Positions 19,551-28,723 of a stretch of 64,000 nucleotides of DNA are shown here, piece by piece (positions within the stretch are counted from its first letter, which is position 1; each line of letters begins with the position of its first letter). The DNA comes from Staphylococcus saprophyticus subsp. saprophyticus ATCC 15305 = NCTC 7292. GTDB lineage: Bacteria > Bacillota > Bacilli > Staphylococcales > Staphylococcaceae. The translations under genes and the position numbers were made by a program. The stretch covers positions 1,178,001-1,242,000 of the forward strand of contig NC_007350.1 of assembly GCF_000010125.1 (NCBI RefSeq). The letters run 5' to 3'. The notes below the pieces were generated by a model. It did no database searches. It saw only the letters and a program-made list of their open reading frames with translations, and was not told the DNA's origin.

Positions 19551-20819
19551 GTGAAAATTTTAGAAGAAATTAATGTTCAAAATAAACCTAAAATGAAAAA
19601 GCCTGAACTTCTTGCCCCTGCTGGTAATTTAGAGAAACTTAAAATAGCTATACATTATGGTGCAGATGCTGTTTTTCTCGGTGGACAAGAATATGGTTTG
19701 AGATCTAATGCAGATAACTTTACAATGCCAGAAATCCAAGAGGGTGTTGCATTTGCAAAGCGTTATGGTGCTAAAATATACGTAACCACTAATATAATTG
19801 CTCATGATGAAAATATAGACGGCTTAGACACCTATTTACGCGATTTAGCATTAACAGGTGCAACTGGTATTATCGTTGCTGATCCGCTTATAATTGAAAC
19901 TTGTAAAAAAGTAGCGCCAGAATTGGAAATCCACCTTTCAACACAGCAATCACTTTCTAATTACAAAGCAGTTGAGTTTTGGAAAGAAGAAGGTTTAGAT
20001 AGGGTTGTTTTAGCACGTGAGACAGGTGCTATGGAAATGAAAGAGATGAAAGAAAAAGTTGATATTGAAATTGAATCTTTTATACATGGTGCAATGTGTA
20101 TTGCTTATTCAGGAAGATGTACATTAAGTAATCATATGACTGCGCGTGACTCAAATCGTGGTGGGTGTTGTCAAAGTTGTCGATGGGATTATGATTTATT
20201 ACATATTGAATCTGATGGGGAATTAGATTTATATTATGGTGATCATGAGGTTGCACCTTTTGCAATGAGCCCTAAAGATTTGAAATTAATAGAATCGATT
20301 CCTAATATGATGGATATTGGTGTAGATTCTTTAAAAATTGAAGGACGCATGAAATCCATACATTATATTGCGACAGTAGTCTCAATTTATAGAAAAGTTA
20401 TAGACGCATATGCAAGTGATCCAGAGAACTTTAAGATTAAGCCAGAATGGTTGATTGAACTAGACAAATGCGCTAATAGAGATACTGCATCTGCATTTAT
20501 AGAAGGTACACCAGGTTATGAAGAGCAAATGTTTGGTCAACAAAATAAGAAAAATTCTGCTTATGATTTCTGTGGGTTAGTGTTAGATTATGATAAAGCG
20601 ACTAAAATTGCTACAGTACAACAACGCAATAAATTTGAACCTGGACAGGAAATTGAATTTTTTGGACCAGAAATTGATACTTTTCGACAAGTTGTGGAAA
20701 CAATTTATGATGAAGAGGGAAATGAACTTGATGCTGCACGCCATCCGTTGCAGATAGTTCAAATTAAAGTCGATCATCCAATTTATGCGAATAACATGAT
20801 GAGAAAGGAAATTGGATAA
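19551..20819 (+). CDS. U32-family tRNA hydroxylation protein, TrhP2/YrrO-like
   Basis: 422 residues of the collagenase-like U32 family. [29 protein letters not shown] opens the barrel. The signature [20 protein letters not shown] and the nearby [12 protein letters not shown] supply the cysteines thought to hold an Fe-S cluster. It starts with GTG after GGAGG. It probably acts with the preceding U32 protein upstream of TrmR in wobble-uridine modification. It overlaps udk by one base. Confidence 0.9.
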
Positions 20820-21442
20820 TGAAAAGTACAACAATAATAGGCATTGCCGGTGGTTCAGGATCGGGGAAAACATCCGTTACAAACGAAATAATGAAAAATT
20901 TAGAAGGTCATAGTGTTGCACTATTGGCTCAAGACTATTATTATAAAGACCAATCACATTTAACTTTTGATGAACGTTTAGAAACCAATTACGATCATCC
21001 ATTTGCATTTGATAATGATTTATTAATTGACAATTTGAATGACTTGAGGAATGGTAAGCAGGTTGAAGTGCCAACATATGACTACTCAAATCATACGAGA
21101 AGTAAGGAAACGATTGCATTTGAGCCAAAAGATGTTATCATCGTAGAAGGTATATTTGCACTTGAAAACAAAACATTAAGAGATTTAATGGATGTCAAAA
21201 TTTATGTTGATACAGATGCTGATCTGCGCATATTAAGACGTCTGCTTCGTGATACCGAAGAAAGAGGACGTACAATGGAATCTGTTATTAATCAATATCT
21301 GAATGTAGTTCGGCCTATGCATAATCAATTCATAGAACCAACTAAGAGATACGCAGATATTATCATACCAGAAGGCGGAAGTAATAAAGTAGCTATCGAT
21401 ATAATGACGACGAAGATTCAAACTTTAGTTAGTAAACAATAG
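20819..21442 (+). CDS. udk: Uridine kinase
   Basis: Phosphorylates uridine and cytidine (pyrimidine salvage). The P-loop GGSGSGKTS is at about residues 11-19; further motifs are [17 protein letters not shown] and the lid-region [12 protein letters not shown]. Length 207. The start overlaps the U32 stop (TAATG), with GAGAAAGGAA upstream. Confidence 0.96.
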
Positions 21443-21469
21443 TATTTATAAGTAAAGGAAGATGACATA

Positions 21470-21946
21470 ATGGAAAACCAAAAGCAATATCCAATGACGC
21501 AAGAAGGTTTTGAGAAATTAGAACATGAGCTTGAAGAATTAAAAACTGTTAAACGACCTGAAGTCGTTGAAAAAATTAAAATTGCCCGTTCTTTTGGTGA
21601 CTTATCAGAGAACTCAGAGTATGATGCGGCAAAAGATGAACAAGGTTTTATTGAGCAAGATATCCAACGTGTAGAAAACATGTTACGTAATGCACTTATT
21701 ATCGAAGATACAGGTAATAATAACGAAGTACAATTAGGTAAAACAGTTACGATTGTTGAATTACCTGGTGAAGAAGAAGAAGAATATCAAATTGTTGGTT
21801 CTGCAGAGTCAGACGCATTTAAAGGTAAAATTTCTAACGAATCACCTATGGCCAAAAGTTTAATTGGCAAAAAATTAGACGATGAAGTACGTGTTCCACT
21901 ACCAAATGGTGGAGAAATAAATGTTAAAATCGTAAATATCAAATAA
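21470..21946 (+). CDS. greA: Transcription elongation factor GreA
   Basis: Rescues backtracked RNA polymerase by stimulating transcript cleavage in the secondary channel. It has an N-terminal coiled coil ([19 protein letters not shown]) with the acidic tip [15 protein letters not shown] at about residues 42-56, and a C-terminal FKBP-like domain. Length 158. AAAGGAAG precedes the ATG and a strong terminator follows. Confidence 0.97.
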   Translation: MENQKQYPMTQEGFEKLEHELEELKTVKRPEVVEKIKIARSFGDLSENSEYDAAKDEQGFIEQDIQRVENMLRNALIIEDTGNNNEVQLGKTVTIVELPGEEEEEYQIVGSAESDAFKGKISNESPMAKSLIGKKLDDEVRVPLPNGGEINVKIVNIK

Positions 21947-21956
21947 ATTTTAGTGC

Positions 21957-21994
21957 AAATCCCCCCACACATGTTAAATGTCTGGGGGGATTTT
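21957..21994 (+). terminator. Terminator after greA
   Basis: A perfect 11-bp stem, AAATCCCCCCA / TGGGGGGATTT, with a T-run. Confidence 0.93.
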
Positions 21995-22160
21995 ACACTT
22001 TGCTAAAATATTTCTATACTTGCAGACTATATTCTGATAAATTGATAACAATTATAAAATTATTTAGGCTATCTATATTGATTCTTTTCATATAAGCCGA
22101 ATTCATTATTTATTATAATCTATGATAATTATTTGCTATTAAACAGAAATTTATAATAAA

Positions 22161-22169
22161 TGATATAAT
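22161..22169 (+). promoter_or_regulatory. Extended -10 promoter of the pxp operon
   Basis: TGATATAAT, with TATAAT at 22164-22169, about 70 bases before pxpB. No -35 at the right distance; the TG motif may replace it. Confidence 0.55.
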
Positions 22170-22184
22170 AGAAATGTTGAATGT

Positions 22185-22214
22185 ACAACTTAGTTTGTTT
22201 TTATAATAAGTTGT
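22185..22214 (+). promoter_or_regulatory. Inverted repeat in the pxp leader
   Basis: ACAACTTA (22185-22192) and TAAGTTGT (22207-22214) are perfect inverse copies with a 14-base gap. They lie just downstream of the predicted transcription start, a position suited to an operator or a leader hairpin. Confidence 0.4.
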
Positions 22215-22240
22215 GATAATTAACAAAGGGGGCAACGTTT

Positions 22241-22975
22241 CTGGAATATAAAATCATTAATGAACAAACCATCATGATTTATTTTGATGAACAGATTGAT
22301 CCTGATACTTTTAAAGAAGTACAGCGAATAGAACAGTATATTAAGGATCAAAGTAATAAAGCTATTTTAGAAATAATACCTTCGTATCGCGCAATTATGT
22401 TGACTATCGATATCACTCAAAGCGATGCGACAGAAATCATAAACAGCTTGGACTTAGGCAATGTTGATGTTGATGCAGGACTGACATCAAACTCACAATT
22501 TAAAATTTTACATATACCCGTATACTATGGTGGTGACCGTGGCCCAGACATAGAAACAGTCGCGAAACATAATCAATTAACTTCAGAAGAAGTTATTAAA
22601 TTACATACTGAAAATACCTACCTAATATATATGCTGGGCTTTATGCCAGGTTTCCCATTTTTAGGAGGGTTAAATAAACAATTACATACACCCAGAAGAG
22701 AGGAACCGAGGACAAGTATTCCTGCGGGTTCTGTTGGTATTGCAAATAACCAAACAGGATTATATCCAAAATCTTCTCCAGGTGGTTGGCAAATTATCGG
22801 ACAAACACCTATACAAGTGTTTGATATAAATCGAGATCCAATGTGTTTATACAACTCAGGAGATTATATTAAGTTTTATGCTATTAATGAACAAACCTTA
22901 AATCAGATTGAAGAGGAACAAAAAAGTAATCAATTTGATATTGAAAAGTGGGTGACAGTAAGTAATGAGTATTAA
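22241..22975 (+). CDS. pxpB: 5-oxoprolinase subunit B (AHS1/KipI family)
   Basis: With PxpA and PxpC it opens 5-oxoproline to glutamate using ATP. It has the AHS1 fold of allophanate/urea carboxylase carboxyltransferase half-domains. Motifs include the HIPVYYGGDRGPD segment, GFMPGFPFLGGL, IPAGSVGIANNQTGLYP and SPGGWQIIGQTP. The first ATG (22274) has no ribosome site and would remove the first strand (EYKIINEQTI). CTG at 22241 has AAAGGGGG eight bases upstream and restores it, giving about 244 residues. A stop at 22217 excludes any earlier start. It overlaps pxpC by 11 bases. Confidence 0.88.
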   Translation: MEYKIINEQTIMIYFDEQIDPDTFKEVQRIEQYIKDQSNKAILEIIPSYRAIMLTIDITQSDATEIINSLDLGNVDVDAGLTSNSQFKILHIPVYYGGDRGPDIETVAKHNQLTSEEVIKLHTENTYLIYMLGFMPGFPFLGGLNKQLHTPRREEPRTSIPAGSVGIANNQTGLYPKSSPGGWQIIGQTPIQVFDINRDPMCLYNSGDYIKFYAINEQTLNQIEEEQKSNQFDIEKWVTVSNEY

Positions 22976-23972
22976 AATATTAACGCCCGGTTTGTTTAGT
23001 ACAATCCAAGACGAAGGGCGAATTGGTTATCAAAATCAAGGGTTTTCAACAGCTGGTGCATTAGACATCTATGCGTATAGACTTGCACAAACATTAATTA
23101 ATAATGAAGGACCTGCAATAGAAGTTACAATTATCGGCCCGTCCATTCAATTTTCAGCAGATAATACCTTTGTTATAACAGGTGCTCAGTTTGACGCTAC
23201 TATTAATGATGAACCTATATCTCATCAAACGGTTATTAAAGCACAAAAAGGCGATATATTAAAGTTAAATTCAGCGTTACATGGTGCCAGAGGATACATA
23301 GCTTTTGGACAACCTATCAATGTACCTTTGATAGCTAATAGTTATGCCACACACACCCGTAATCAAATTGGCGGCTATAAAGGACGAGCTTTAAAAAAAG
23401 GTGATGTATTGACTATTCAACAAAACGATCACTATTTATCTCAGATAGGTATAAGTGCGCGTATTGAAAATGAAAACGATGAACAACACACGATTCATAT
23501 TATAGAAGGGCCACAAATAGAGCAGTTTTCAGAAGAAGTAAAAGCAAAATTAACATCTGAATCGTTTGAAATTTCAGAAAAATCTGACCGTATGGGATTC
23601 CGCTTACAAGGCGAAAATATTGCGCCAACCAATTCTGCAGATATCATTTCAGAACCAGTAGCACTTGGTAGTATTCAAGTGCCTAACGATGGTAATCCCA
23701 TTATCTTACTGAATGATAAGCAAACTGTGGGAGGCTATACTAAAATTGCAACAGTTTGTGCAGCTGATTTATCGATACTGGCACAAAAACAGCCAGGTGA
23801 AACCATCCGATTCCAATGGATATCAGTCGAAGATGCAATCAAGACACTAAAGCAAAAAGAAAAATGTTTTTCTGAAAAAAGAAAAGAAATAATAAAAAAT
23901 CCAATTTTTGAAATAAAACAACTTCGACCAACAGCGTCACGAATCAAAAATTTATTAAAAGGGGAATTATAA
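22965..23972 (+). CDS. pxpC: 5-oxoprolinase subunit C (AHS2/KipA, biotin-dependent carboxyltransferase family)
   Basis: 335 residues of the AHS2 family. It begins MSIKILTPGLFSTIQDEGRIG, with ALDIYAYRLAQTLINN and later GFRLQGENI, SEPVALGSIQVPNDGNPIILLNDKQTVGGY. It pairs with PxpB to form the carboxyltransferase-like complex. The last 30 or so residues are rich in Lys and form a tail. It is sandwiched between pxpB (11-base overlap) and a biotin carrier gene (TAATG overlap), so the five proteins are made together. Confidence 0.93.
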   Translation: MSIKILTPGLFSTIQDEGRIGYQNQGFSTAGALDIYAYRLAQTLINNEGPAIEVTIIGPSIQFSADNTFVITGAQFDATINDEPISHQTVIKAQKGDILKLNSALHGARGYIAFGQPINVPLIANSYATHTRNQIGGYKGRALKKGDVLTIQQNDHYLSQIGISARIENENDEQHTIHIIEGPQIEQFSEEVKAKLTSESFEISEKSDRMGFRLQGENIAPTNSADIISEPVALGSIQVPNDGNPIILLNDKQTVGGYTKIATVCAADLSILAQKQPGETIRFQWISVEDAIKTLKQKEKCFSEKRKEIIKNPIFEIKQLRPTASRIKNLLKGEL

Positions 23973-24418
23973 TGAATTTTGAAAAAATAGAACAGTTAAT
24001 TAAATTAGTTAAAGAGAACGACGTTAAAAAATTTAAATATAAAGACTATGAAAACGAAATCGAACTTGATTTTACTGAGAATGATGCAAATCATATTACA
24101 TCAAACCAAGCAGAAAAAAATGATAGTAATAAAATAGATAATGCTAAAAATGAAGAGAATGATTCAACAAATGAGCATACATATCAACAAATTAAATCTC
24201 CAATGGTAGGCACATTTTTCTTACAAGACGAAAAAGAGTTAACAAACCCTATTATACAAGTGGGTGACGAAATTAAAAAAGGAGATACAGTCGGATATAT
24301 TGAAGCGATGAAAGTGCTTAATGAAGTAACAAGCGATGTTTCAGGCGTTGTAGAAGAAATTTTAGTTGAGCACGGTTCGAGCGTAGAATACAATCAACTG
24401 ATTGTTAACGTAAAATAA
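23972..24418 (+). CDS. accB: Biotin carboxyl carrier protein of the pxp operon
   Basis: BCCP of 148 residues. An N-terminal helical part (EKIEQLIKLVKENDVKKFKY) is followed by a disordered Asn/Glu/Lys linker at about residues 38-72 and the biotinyl domain from 75. The biotin lysine is K114 in EAMKVLNEV. It is likely a second, specialised copy alongside the fatty-acid accB elsewhere on the chromosome (inference). The gene lies inside the 5-oxoprolinase operon, so its carboxyl group probably serves PxpBC. Confidence 0.9.
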   Translation: MNFEKIEQLIKLVKENDVKKFKYKDYENEIELDFTENDANHITSNQAEKNDSNKIDNAKNEENDSTNEHTYQQIKSPMVGTFFLQDEKELTNPIIQVGDEIKKGDTVGYIEAMKVLNEVTSDVSGVVEEILVEHGSSVEYNQLIVNVK

Positions 24419-24440
24419 GTCAAATAAAGGGGTGTTTGCA

Positions 24441-25799
24441 TTGTATCGTTGTCTGATAGCAAATAGAGGAGAAATTGCTGTACGTATTATAAGAGCGTGC
24501 AGAGAACTAAATATTGAAACTGTTGCAATCTATGCGATAGGTGATGAATCAAGTTTGCATGTAAGTTTAGCAGATCAAGCTGTTTGTATAGGTGAGGCAA
24601 ATCCACTTGAAAGTTATTTAAACCAAGACAGAATTATTAGCGCAGCCAAAATAACACAAGCTAACGCGATTCATCCAGGGTATGGCTTTTTATCGGAGAG
24701 TGCATCGTTTGCCCAAAAAGTTGAAGAGAACGAGATTTATTTTATTGGTCCTACTAAGACAACTATGGAAATGATGGGGGATAAAATCACTGCTAGACAA
24801 ACAGTTGATAATGTCGGTGTTCCTATTATTCCGGGTTCTACAAGTGCTGTTGATTCGATAAGTGAAGTGAAATCTATTGCTCAAGATATTGGTTATCCAC
24901 TTGTGTTAAAAGCAGCGAGTGGTGGTGGCGGTAAAGGTATACGTATTATCAAAGAAGAAGCGTCACTCGAAAAAGCTTTTAAAGAAGCTAAAAGTGAGGG
25001 TGAAAAGTATTTTGATGATGACCGTATTTATGTTGAAGCTTTCATCCCTATTGCAAAACATGTGGAAGTTCAAGTTATCGGTGATGGCAAAAATAATTTT
25101 ATTCACTTAGGTGAAAGAGATTGTTCTGTACAAAGGAAAAATCAAAAGTTAATTGAAGAATCACCATGCGCTGCAATTTCTGAGTCGATGCGAGAAGCAA
25201 TGTGTAATGATGCTGTTAAAGTGGCGCGTGCATCTCATTATCGCAGTGCAGGCACCATTGAATATTTAGTTACGGATGATGCGTATTACTTTATAGAAAT
25301 GAATGCACGCATTCAAGTTGAACACACAGTAACAGAGATGAGAGCAAACAGAGACTTATTACAAGCACAATTGTATCTCATGCAACATAATGAACTACCA
25401 TTCACACAAGAAGACATTACTTTTGATGGTCATGTCATTGAGGCAAGAATTAATGCAGAAAATCCAGAGAAACAATTTCAACCTACACCAGGCACTGTAG
25501 AAGCTTTACATCTGCCACAAGGCTTTAATATACGTGTTGATAGTTTGTTATATCACGGATATAAAGTTTCACCATATTATGATTCATTAGTTGCAAAGGT
25601 GATTGTGAAGTCTTCCACTAGACAACTTGCTATTAATAAATTAAAAGTAACACTTGATGAAATGGTCATCGATGGTTTTACGACAACTGCTGATTTTCTG
25701 TATGCTGTATTATCTTATCCTGAATATGCTGATGGTGATGCAAGCCAAGTAGACATTAAATTTTTAGATAGACATCAAATTTTAAAGGAGGAAGTATAA
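24441..25799 (+). CDS. accC: Biotin carboxylase of the pxp operon
   Basis: ATP-grasp enzyme that carboxylates the biotin on BCCP using bicarbonate. MYRCLIANRGEIAVRIIRAC opens the N-domain, the glycine-rich AASGGGGKGIRI loop lies at about residues 157-168, and FIEMNARIQVEHTVTE carries the catalytic Glu and Arg. Length 452 from TTG 24441, which has AAAGGGG eight bases before it; the GTG at 24432 falls on that site. The pxpA ATG follows the stop directly. Confidence 0.93.
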   Translation: MYRCLIANRGEIAVRIIRACRELNIETVAIYAIGDESSLHVSLADQAVCIGEANPLESYLNQDRIISAAKITQANAIHPGYGFLSESASFAQKVEENEIYFIGPTKTTMEMMGDKITARQTVDNVGVPIIPGSTSAVDSISEVKSIAQDIGYPLVLKAASGGGGKGIRIIKEEASLEKAFKEAKSEGEKYFDDDRIYVEAFIPIAKHVEVQVIGDGKNNFIHLGERDCSVQRKNQKLIEESPCAAISESMREAMCNDAVKVARASHYRSAGTIEYLVTDDAYYFIEMNARIQVEHTVTEMRANRDLLQAQLYLMQHNELPFTQEDITFDGHVIEARINAENPEKQFQPTPGTVEALHLPQGFNIRVDSLLYHGYKVSPYYDSLVAKVIVKSSTRQLAINKLKVTLDEMVIDGFTTTADFLYAVLSYPEYADGDASQVDIKFLDRHQILKEEV

Positions 25800-26558
25800 A
25801 TGAAAGTAGATTTGAATTGTGATTTAGGAGAAGCGTTTGGTAACTATTCATTTGGTGGTGACAATCAAATTATTCCTTTAATAACATCAGCAAATATTGC
25901 ATGTGGCTTTCATGCTGGCGATCAACATGTGATGAACGATACCATTAAACTTGCAAAAGACAACGGTATAGGTATCGGCGCACACCCAGGACTTCCTGAT
26001 TTACAAGGCTTTGGCAGAAGAAATATGGATTTATCTCCTGAAGAAGTTTATGATATTGTTGTTTATCAATTAGGTGCATTGAATGGTTTTTGTAGAATTC
26101 ATGACGTTAAGATTAATCATGTTAAACCGCATGGTGCACTTTATCAAATGGGAGCAAGAGATAAAGTTATTGCGCATGCTATTGCAAAAGCAGTTTATGA
26201 CTTTGATCCGACTTTAATCTATGTGGGACTTTCTAATACTTTATTAATTTCAGAAGCACAGGCTTTAGGATTGTCCACAGCTTCTGAGGTTTTTGCCGAC
26301 AGACGTTATGAAGACGATGGACAGTTAGTAAGCAGAAAAGAAGCTGATGCATTGATTACCAATACAGATGAAGCGATTAAACAAGTGATAAATATGGTTA
26401 AATTTCAAAAAGTAATTACAAAAAATAACAATACAATAGATATTAAAGCAGATACTATTTGTGTGCACGGCGATGGGGCACATGCAATTGAATTTGTAAC
26501 ACAAATTAGAGAACAATTAACGAAAGAAGGCATTTCAATTACAAGGTTAGGGGGCTAA
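25800..26558 (+). CDS. pxpA: 5-oxoprolinase subunit A (LamB/YcsF family)
   Basis: 252 residues. The N-terminus [17 protein letters not shown] and [16 protein letters not shown] carry conserved Asp and His, with [27 protein letters not shown] and [12 protein letters not shown] further on, all LamB_YcsF hallmarks. It is the hydrolytic partner of PxpB and PxpC. AAAGGAGG lies in the end of accC. The transporter gene follows after three bases. Confidence 0.94.
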   Translation: MKVDLNCDLGEAFGNYSFGGDNQIIPLITSANIACGFHAGDQHVMNDTIKLAKDNGIGIGAHPGLPDLQGFGRRNMDLSPEEVYDIVVYQLGALNGFCRIHDVKINHVKPHGALYQMGARDKVIAHAIAKAVYDFDPTLIYVGLSNTLLISEAQALGLSTASEVFADRRYEDDGQLVSRKEADALITNTDEAIKQVINMVKFQKVITKNNNTIDIKADTICVHGDGAHAIEFVTQIREQLTKEGISITRLGG

Positions 26559-26561
26559 GCA

Positions 26562-27794
26562 ATGGGAGAAAAATTAAGGTCAGACGAAAAAGATTTCCAG
26601 TTTACTAAAAATCACAAAAGGTTATTATTAGGTTCTGTGTTTTTAATGGCAACATCCGCGATAGGACCAGCATTTTTAACACAAACTGCTGTATTTACAG
26701 CACAATTTGCATCTAGTTTTGCATTTGCAATTTTACTATCTATATTAATTGATATTGGTGCACAGATTAATATTTGGCGTGTACTCGTTGTTACAGGTAA
26801 ACGTGGACAAGAAGTAGCTAATGAAATTTTTAATGGACTGGGTACATTTATATCAATCCTCATTGCAATTGGTGGTCTAGCTTTTAATATTGGTAACATA
26901 GCCGGTGCTGGATTAGGTTTGAATGCGATATTTGGGTTAGATGTTAAAATAGGTGCAGCAATTACTGCCGTTCTTTCAATTGCAATATTTATTAGTAAAA
27001 GTGGACAAAAGATAATGGACGTCGTAACAATGTTTTTAGGTGTATTGATGATTATCGTTGTCGCTTTTGTTATGTTTAAAGCCAATCCACCCTATGCTGA
27101 GGCTGCAAAACATTTAGTGATGCCAGAGCAACCACTAGCGCTTGTTTTACCAATTATCACATTAGTTGGTGGTACGGTTGGCGGATACATTACTTTTGCT
27201 GGCGCACATAGAATATTAGATTCTGGAATTAAAGGTAAAGATTATTTACCATTTGTAAATAAGGCTGCGATTTCAGGTATATTAACAACTGGTGTACTAA
27301 GAACATTATTATTCTTAGCTGTATTAGGTGTAGTAGTAACGGGCGTTACATTGAATGCTGATAATCCACCTGCTTCTGTATTTGAACATGTGTTAGGACC
27401 TATAGGACGAAATATTTTCGGTATTGTACTATTTGCGGCTGCAATGTCTTCAGTTATTGGCTCTGCATATACAAGTGCAACATTCTTAAAAACATTACAT
27501 AAATCTGTTTATAATAAAACGAATATTATTGTAATTAGTTTCATTGTAGTGTCAACGTTAGTATTTTTATTCTTAGGCAAACCTGTCACGTTACTTATTG
27601 TAGCAGGTGCACTAAATGGTTTGATTTTACCTATTACATTAGGTACGATATTAATTGCTAGTAAACGTAAATCAATCGTAGGAGATTACAAACACCCGAC
27701 ATGGATGCTTTGGTTCGGGATTGTTGCAGTAGTCGTAACGATTGTAATTGGTATCTTCTCGCTTCAAGGTTTAACTGAATTATTTGGTAGCTAA
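26562..27794 (+). CDS. NRAMP-fold transporter without the canonical metal motifs (YcsG-like)
   Basis: 410 residues and about eleven membrane segments. The charged N-terminus is followed by LLLGSVFLMATSAIGPAFLTQT. Canonical NRAMP proteins carry DPGN in TM1 and MPH in TM6; here the matching places read GPAF and roughly AGAHRI, so the manganese/iron ligands are missing. B. subtilis also has an NRAMP-related gene, ycsG, next to its pxp genes. Cotranscription suggests uptake of 5-oxoproline or a related acid (inference). A terminator ends the operon. Confidence 0.85.
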   Translation: MGEKLRSDEKDFQFTKNHKRLLLGSVFLMATSAIGPAFLTQTAVFTAQFASSFAFAILLSILIDIGAQINIWRVLVVTGKRGQEVANEIFNGLGTFISILIAIGGLAFNIGNIAGAGLGLNAIFGLDVKIGAAITAVLSIAIFISKSGQKIMDVVTMFLGVLMIIVVAFVMFKANPPYAEAAKHLVMPEQPLALVLPIITLVGGTVGGYITFAGAHRILDSGIKGKDYLPFVNKAAISGILTTGVLRTLLFLAVLGVVVTGVTLNADNPPASVFEHVLGPIGRNIFGIVLFAAAMSSVIGSAYTSATFLKTLHKSVYNKTNIIVISFIVVSTLVFLFLGKPVTLLIVAGALNGLILPITLGTILIASKRKSIVGDYKHPTWMLWFGIVAVVVTIVIGIFSLQGLTELFGS

Positions 27795-27806
27795 ATGAAA
27801 ATAGAT

Positions 27807-27853
27807 AATACCCTGACTTATGGTTACAATACATTAAGTTCAGGGTATTTTTC
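27807..27853 (+). terminator. Terminator of the pxp operon
   Basis: Arms AATACCCTGA and TCAGGGTATT form a stem of at least ten pairs, followed by a T-run. Confidence 0.88.
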
Positions 27854-27975
27854 ATGTTAAATTTTTAAAATAAACGAATTTATGATAGTTAATATAATTA
27901 AAAAGTTTAAATAATTTCAATAATTATTATTTTATGCAAAAACATTGAACTATTATCGAGCTATGTGTTCAAATA

Positions 27976-27984
27976 TGGTAGAAT
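27976..27984 (+). promoter_or_regulatory. Extended -10 promoter of mtnN and the yqe operon
   Basis: TGGTAGAAT lies 36 bases before the mtnN start. The 170 bases between the pxp terminator and this site are AT-rich and show nothing else. Confidence 0.45.
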
Positions 27985-28020
27985 AACAAAGGCTAGGATT
28001 TTAAAATGAGGTGAAATATA

Positions 28021-28707
28021 ATGATAGGTATTATAGGTGCTATGGAAGAAGAAGTAGCTATCTTAAAAGATAAAATTGTTAACTTAGAAATAATTAATGT
28101 TGCTCATGTTGTTTTTTATAAAGGGCGTTTACATGATAAAGAAGTTATCTTGACTCAAAGTGGTATTGGAAAAGTAAATGTTGCAATTTCTACTACTTTA
28201 TTAATAAATCGTTTTCACCCAGATTTAATTATTAATACAGGTTCGGCGGGTGCATTAGACAAATCACTTGGTGTCGGAGATATTATAGTAAGTGACATGG
28301 TAGCTTATCACGATGCAGATGCAAGAGCATTTGGTTATCAATTGGGTCAAATTCCTCAAATGCCTGCACAATTTGTTGCGGATAGCCATTTAATTGAATT
28401 AGCAAAAGAAGCAATAAATGATCAAAAATGGGTTGCTAAATCTGGTTTAATTGTAAGTGGAGATAGTTTTATTGGCACTGCAGAACAACGCGCAGATATC
28501 AAAACAAACTTTCCACAAGCCATGGCAGCAGAAATGGAAGCAACAGCGATTGCCCAGACATGTTATCAGTTTAACCTACCATTCATAATTACACGTGCTA
28601 TTTCTGATTTAGCAGATGGTGATGCAGGTATAACATTCGAAGCATTCTTAGAAAAAGCAGCAATTGCTTCAAGTCAAATTGTTGATCGTTTAATTAAAAC
28701 TATATAA
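28021..28707 (+). CDS. mtnN: 5'-methylthioadenosine/S-adenosylhomocysteine nucleosidase
   Basis: Cleaves adenine from MTA and SAH, recycling the product of SAM-dependent reactions. It begins [24 protein letters not shown] [34 protein letters not shown] and the catalytic Asp in ISDLADGDA are present. Length 228. GAGGTGAAATATA precedes the ATG. It heads the run of genes to the class I methyltransferase at 33692. Confidence 0.96.
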   Translation: MIGIIGAMEEEVAILKDKIVNLEIINVAHVVFYKGRLHDKEVILTQSGIGKVNVAISTTLLINRFHPDLIINTGSAGALDKSLGVGDIIVSDMVAYHDADARAFGYQLGQIPQMPAQFVADSHLIELAKEAINDQKWVAKSGLIVSGDSFIGTAEQRADIKTNFPQAMAAEMEATAIAQTCYQFNLPFIITRAISDLADGDAGITFEAFLEKAAIASSQIVDRLIKTI

Positions 28708-28723
28708 AAAGGTGAAATAAAAC

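Noticed and set aside
26612..27085. 157-codon open frame on the minus strand
   Set aside because: It lies wholly inside the NRAMP-like gene, has no ribosome site and no recognisable domain. It arises from the codon bias of the opposite strand.
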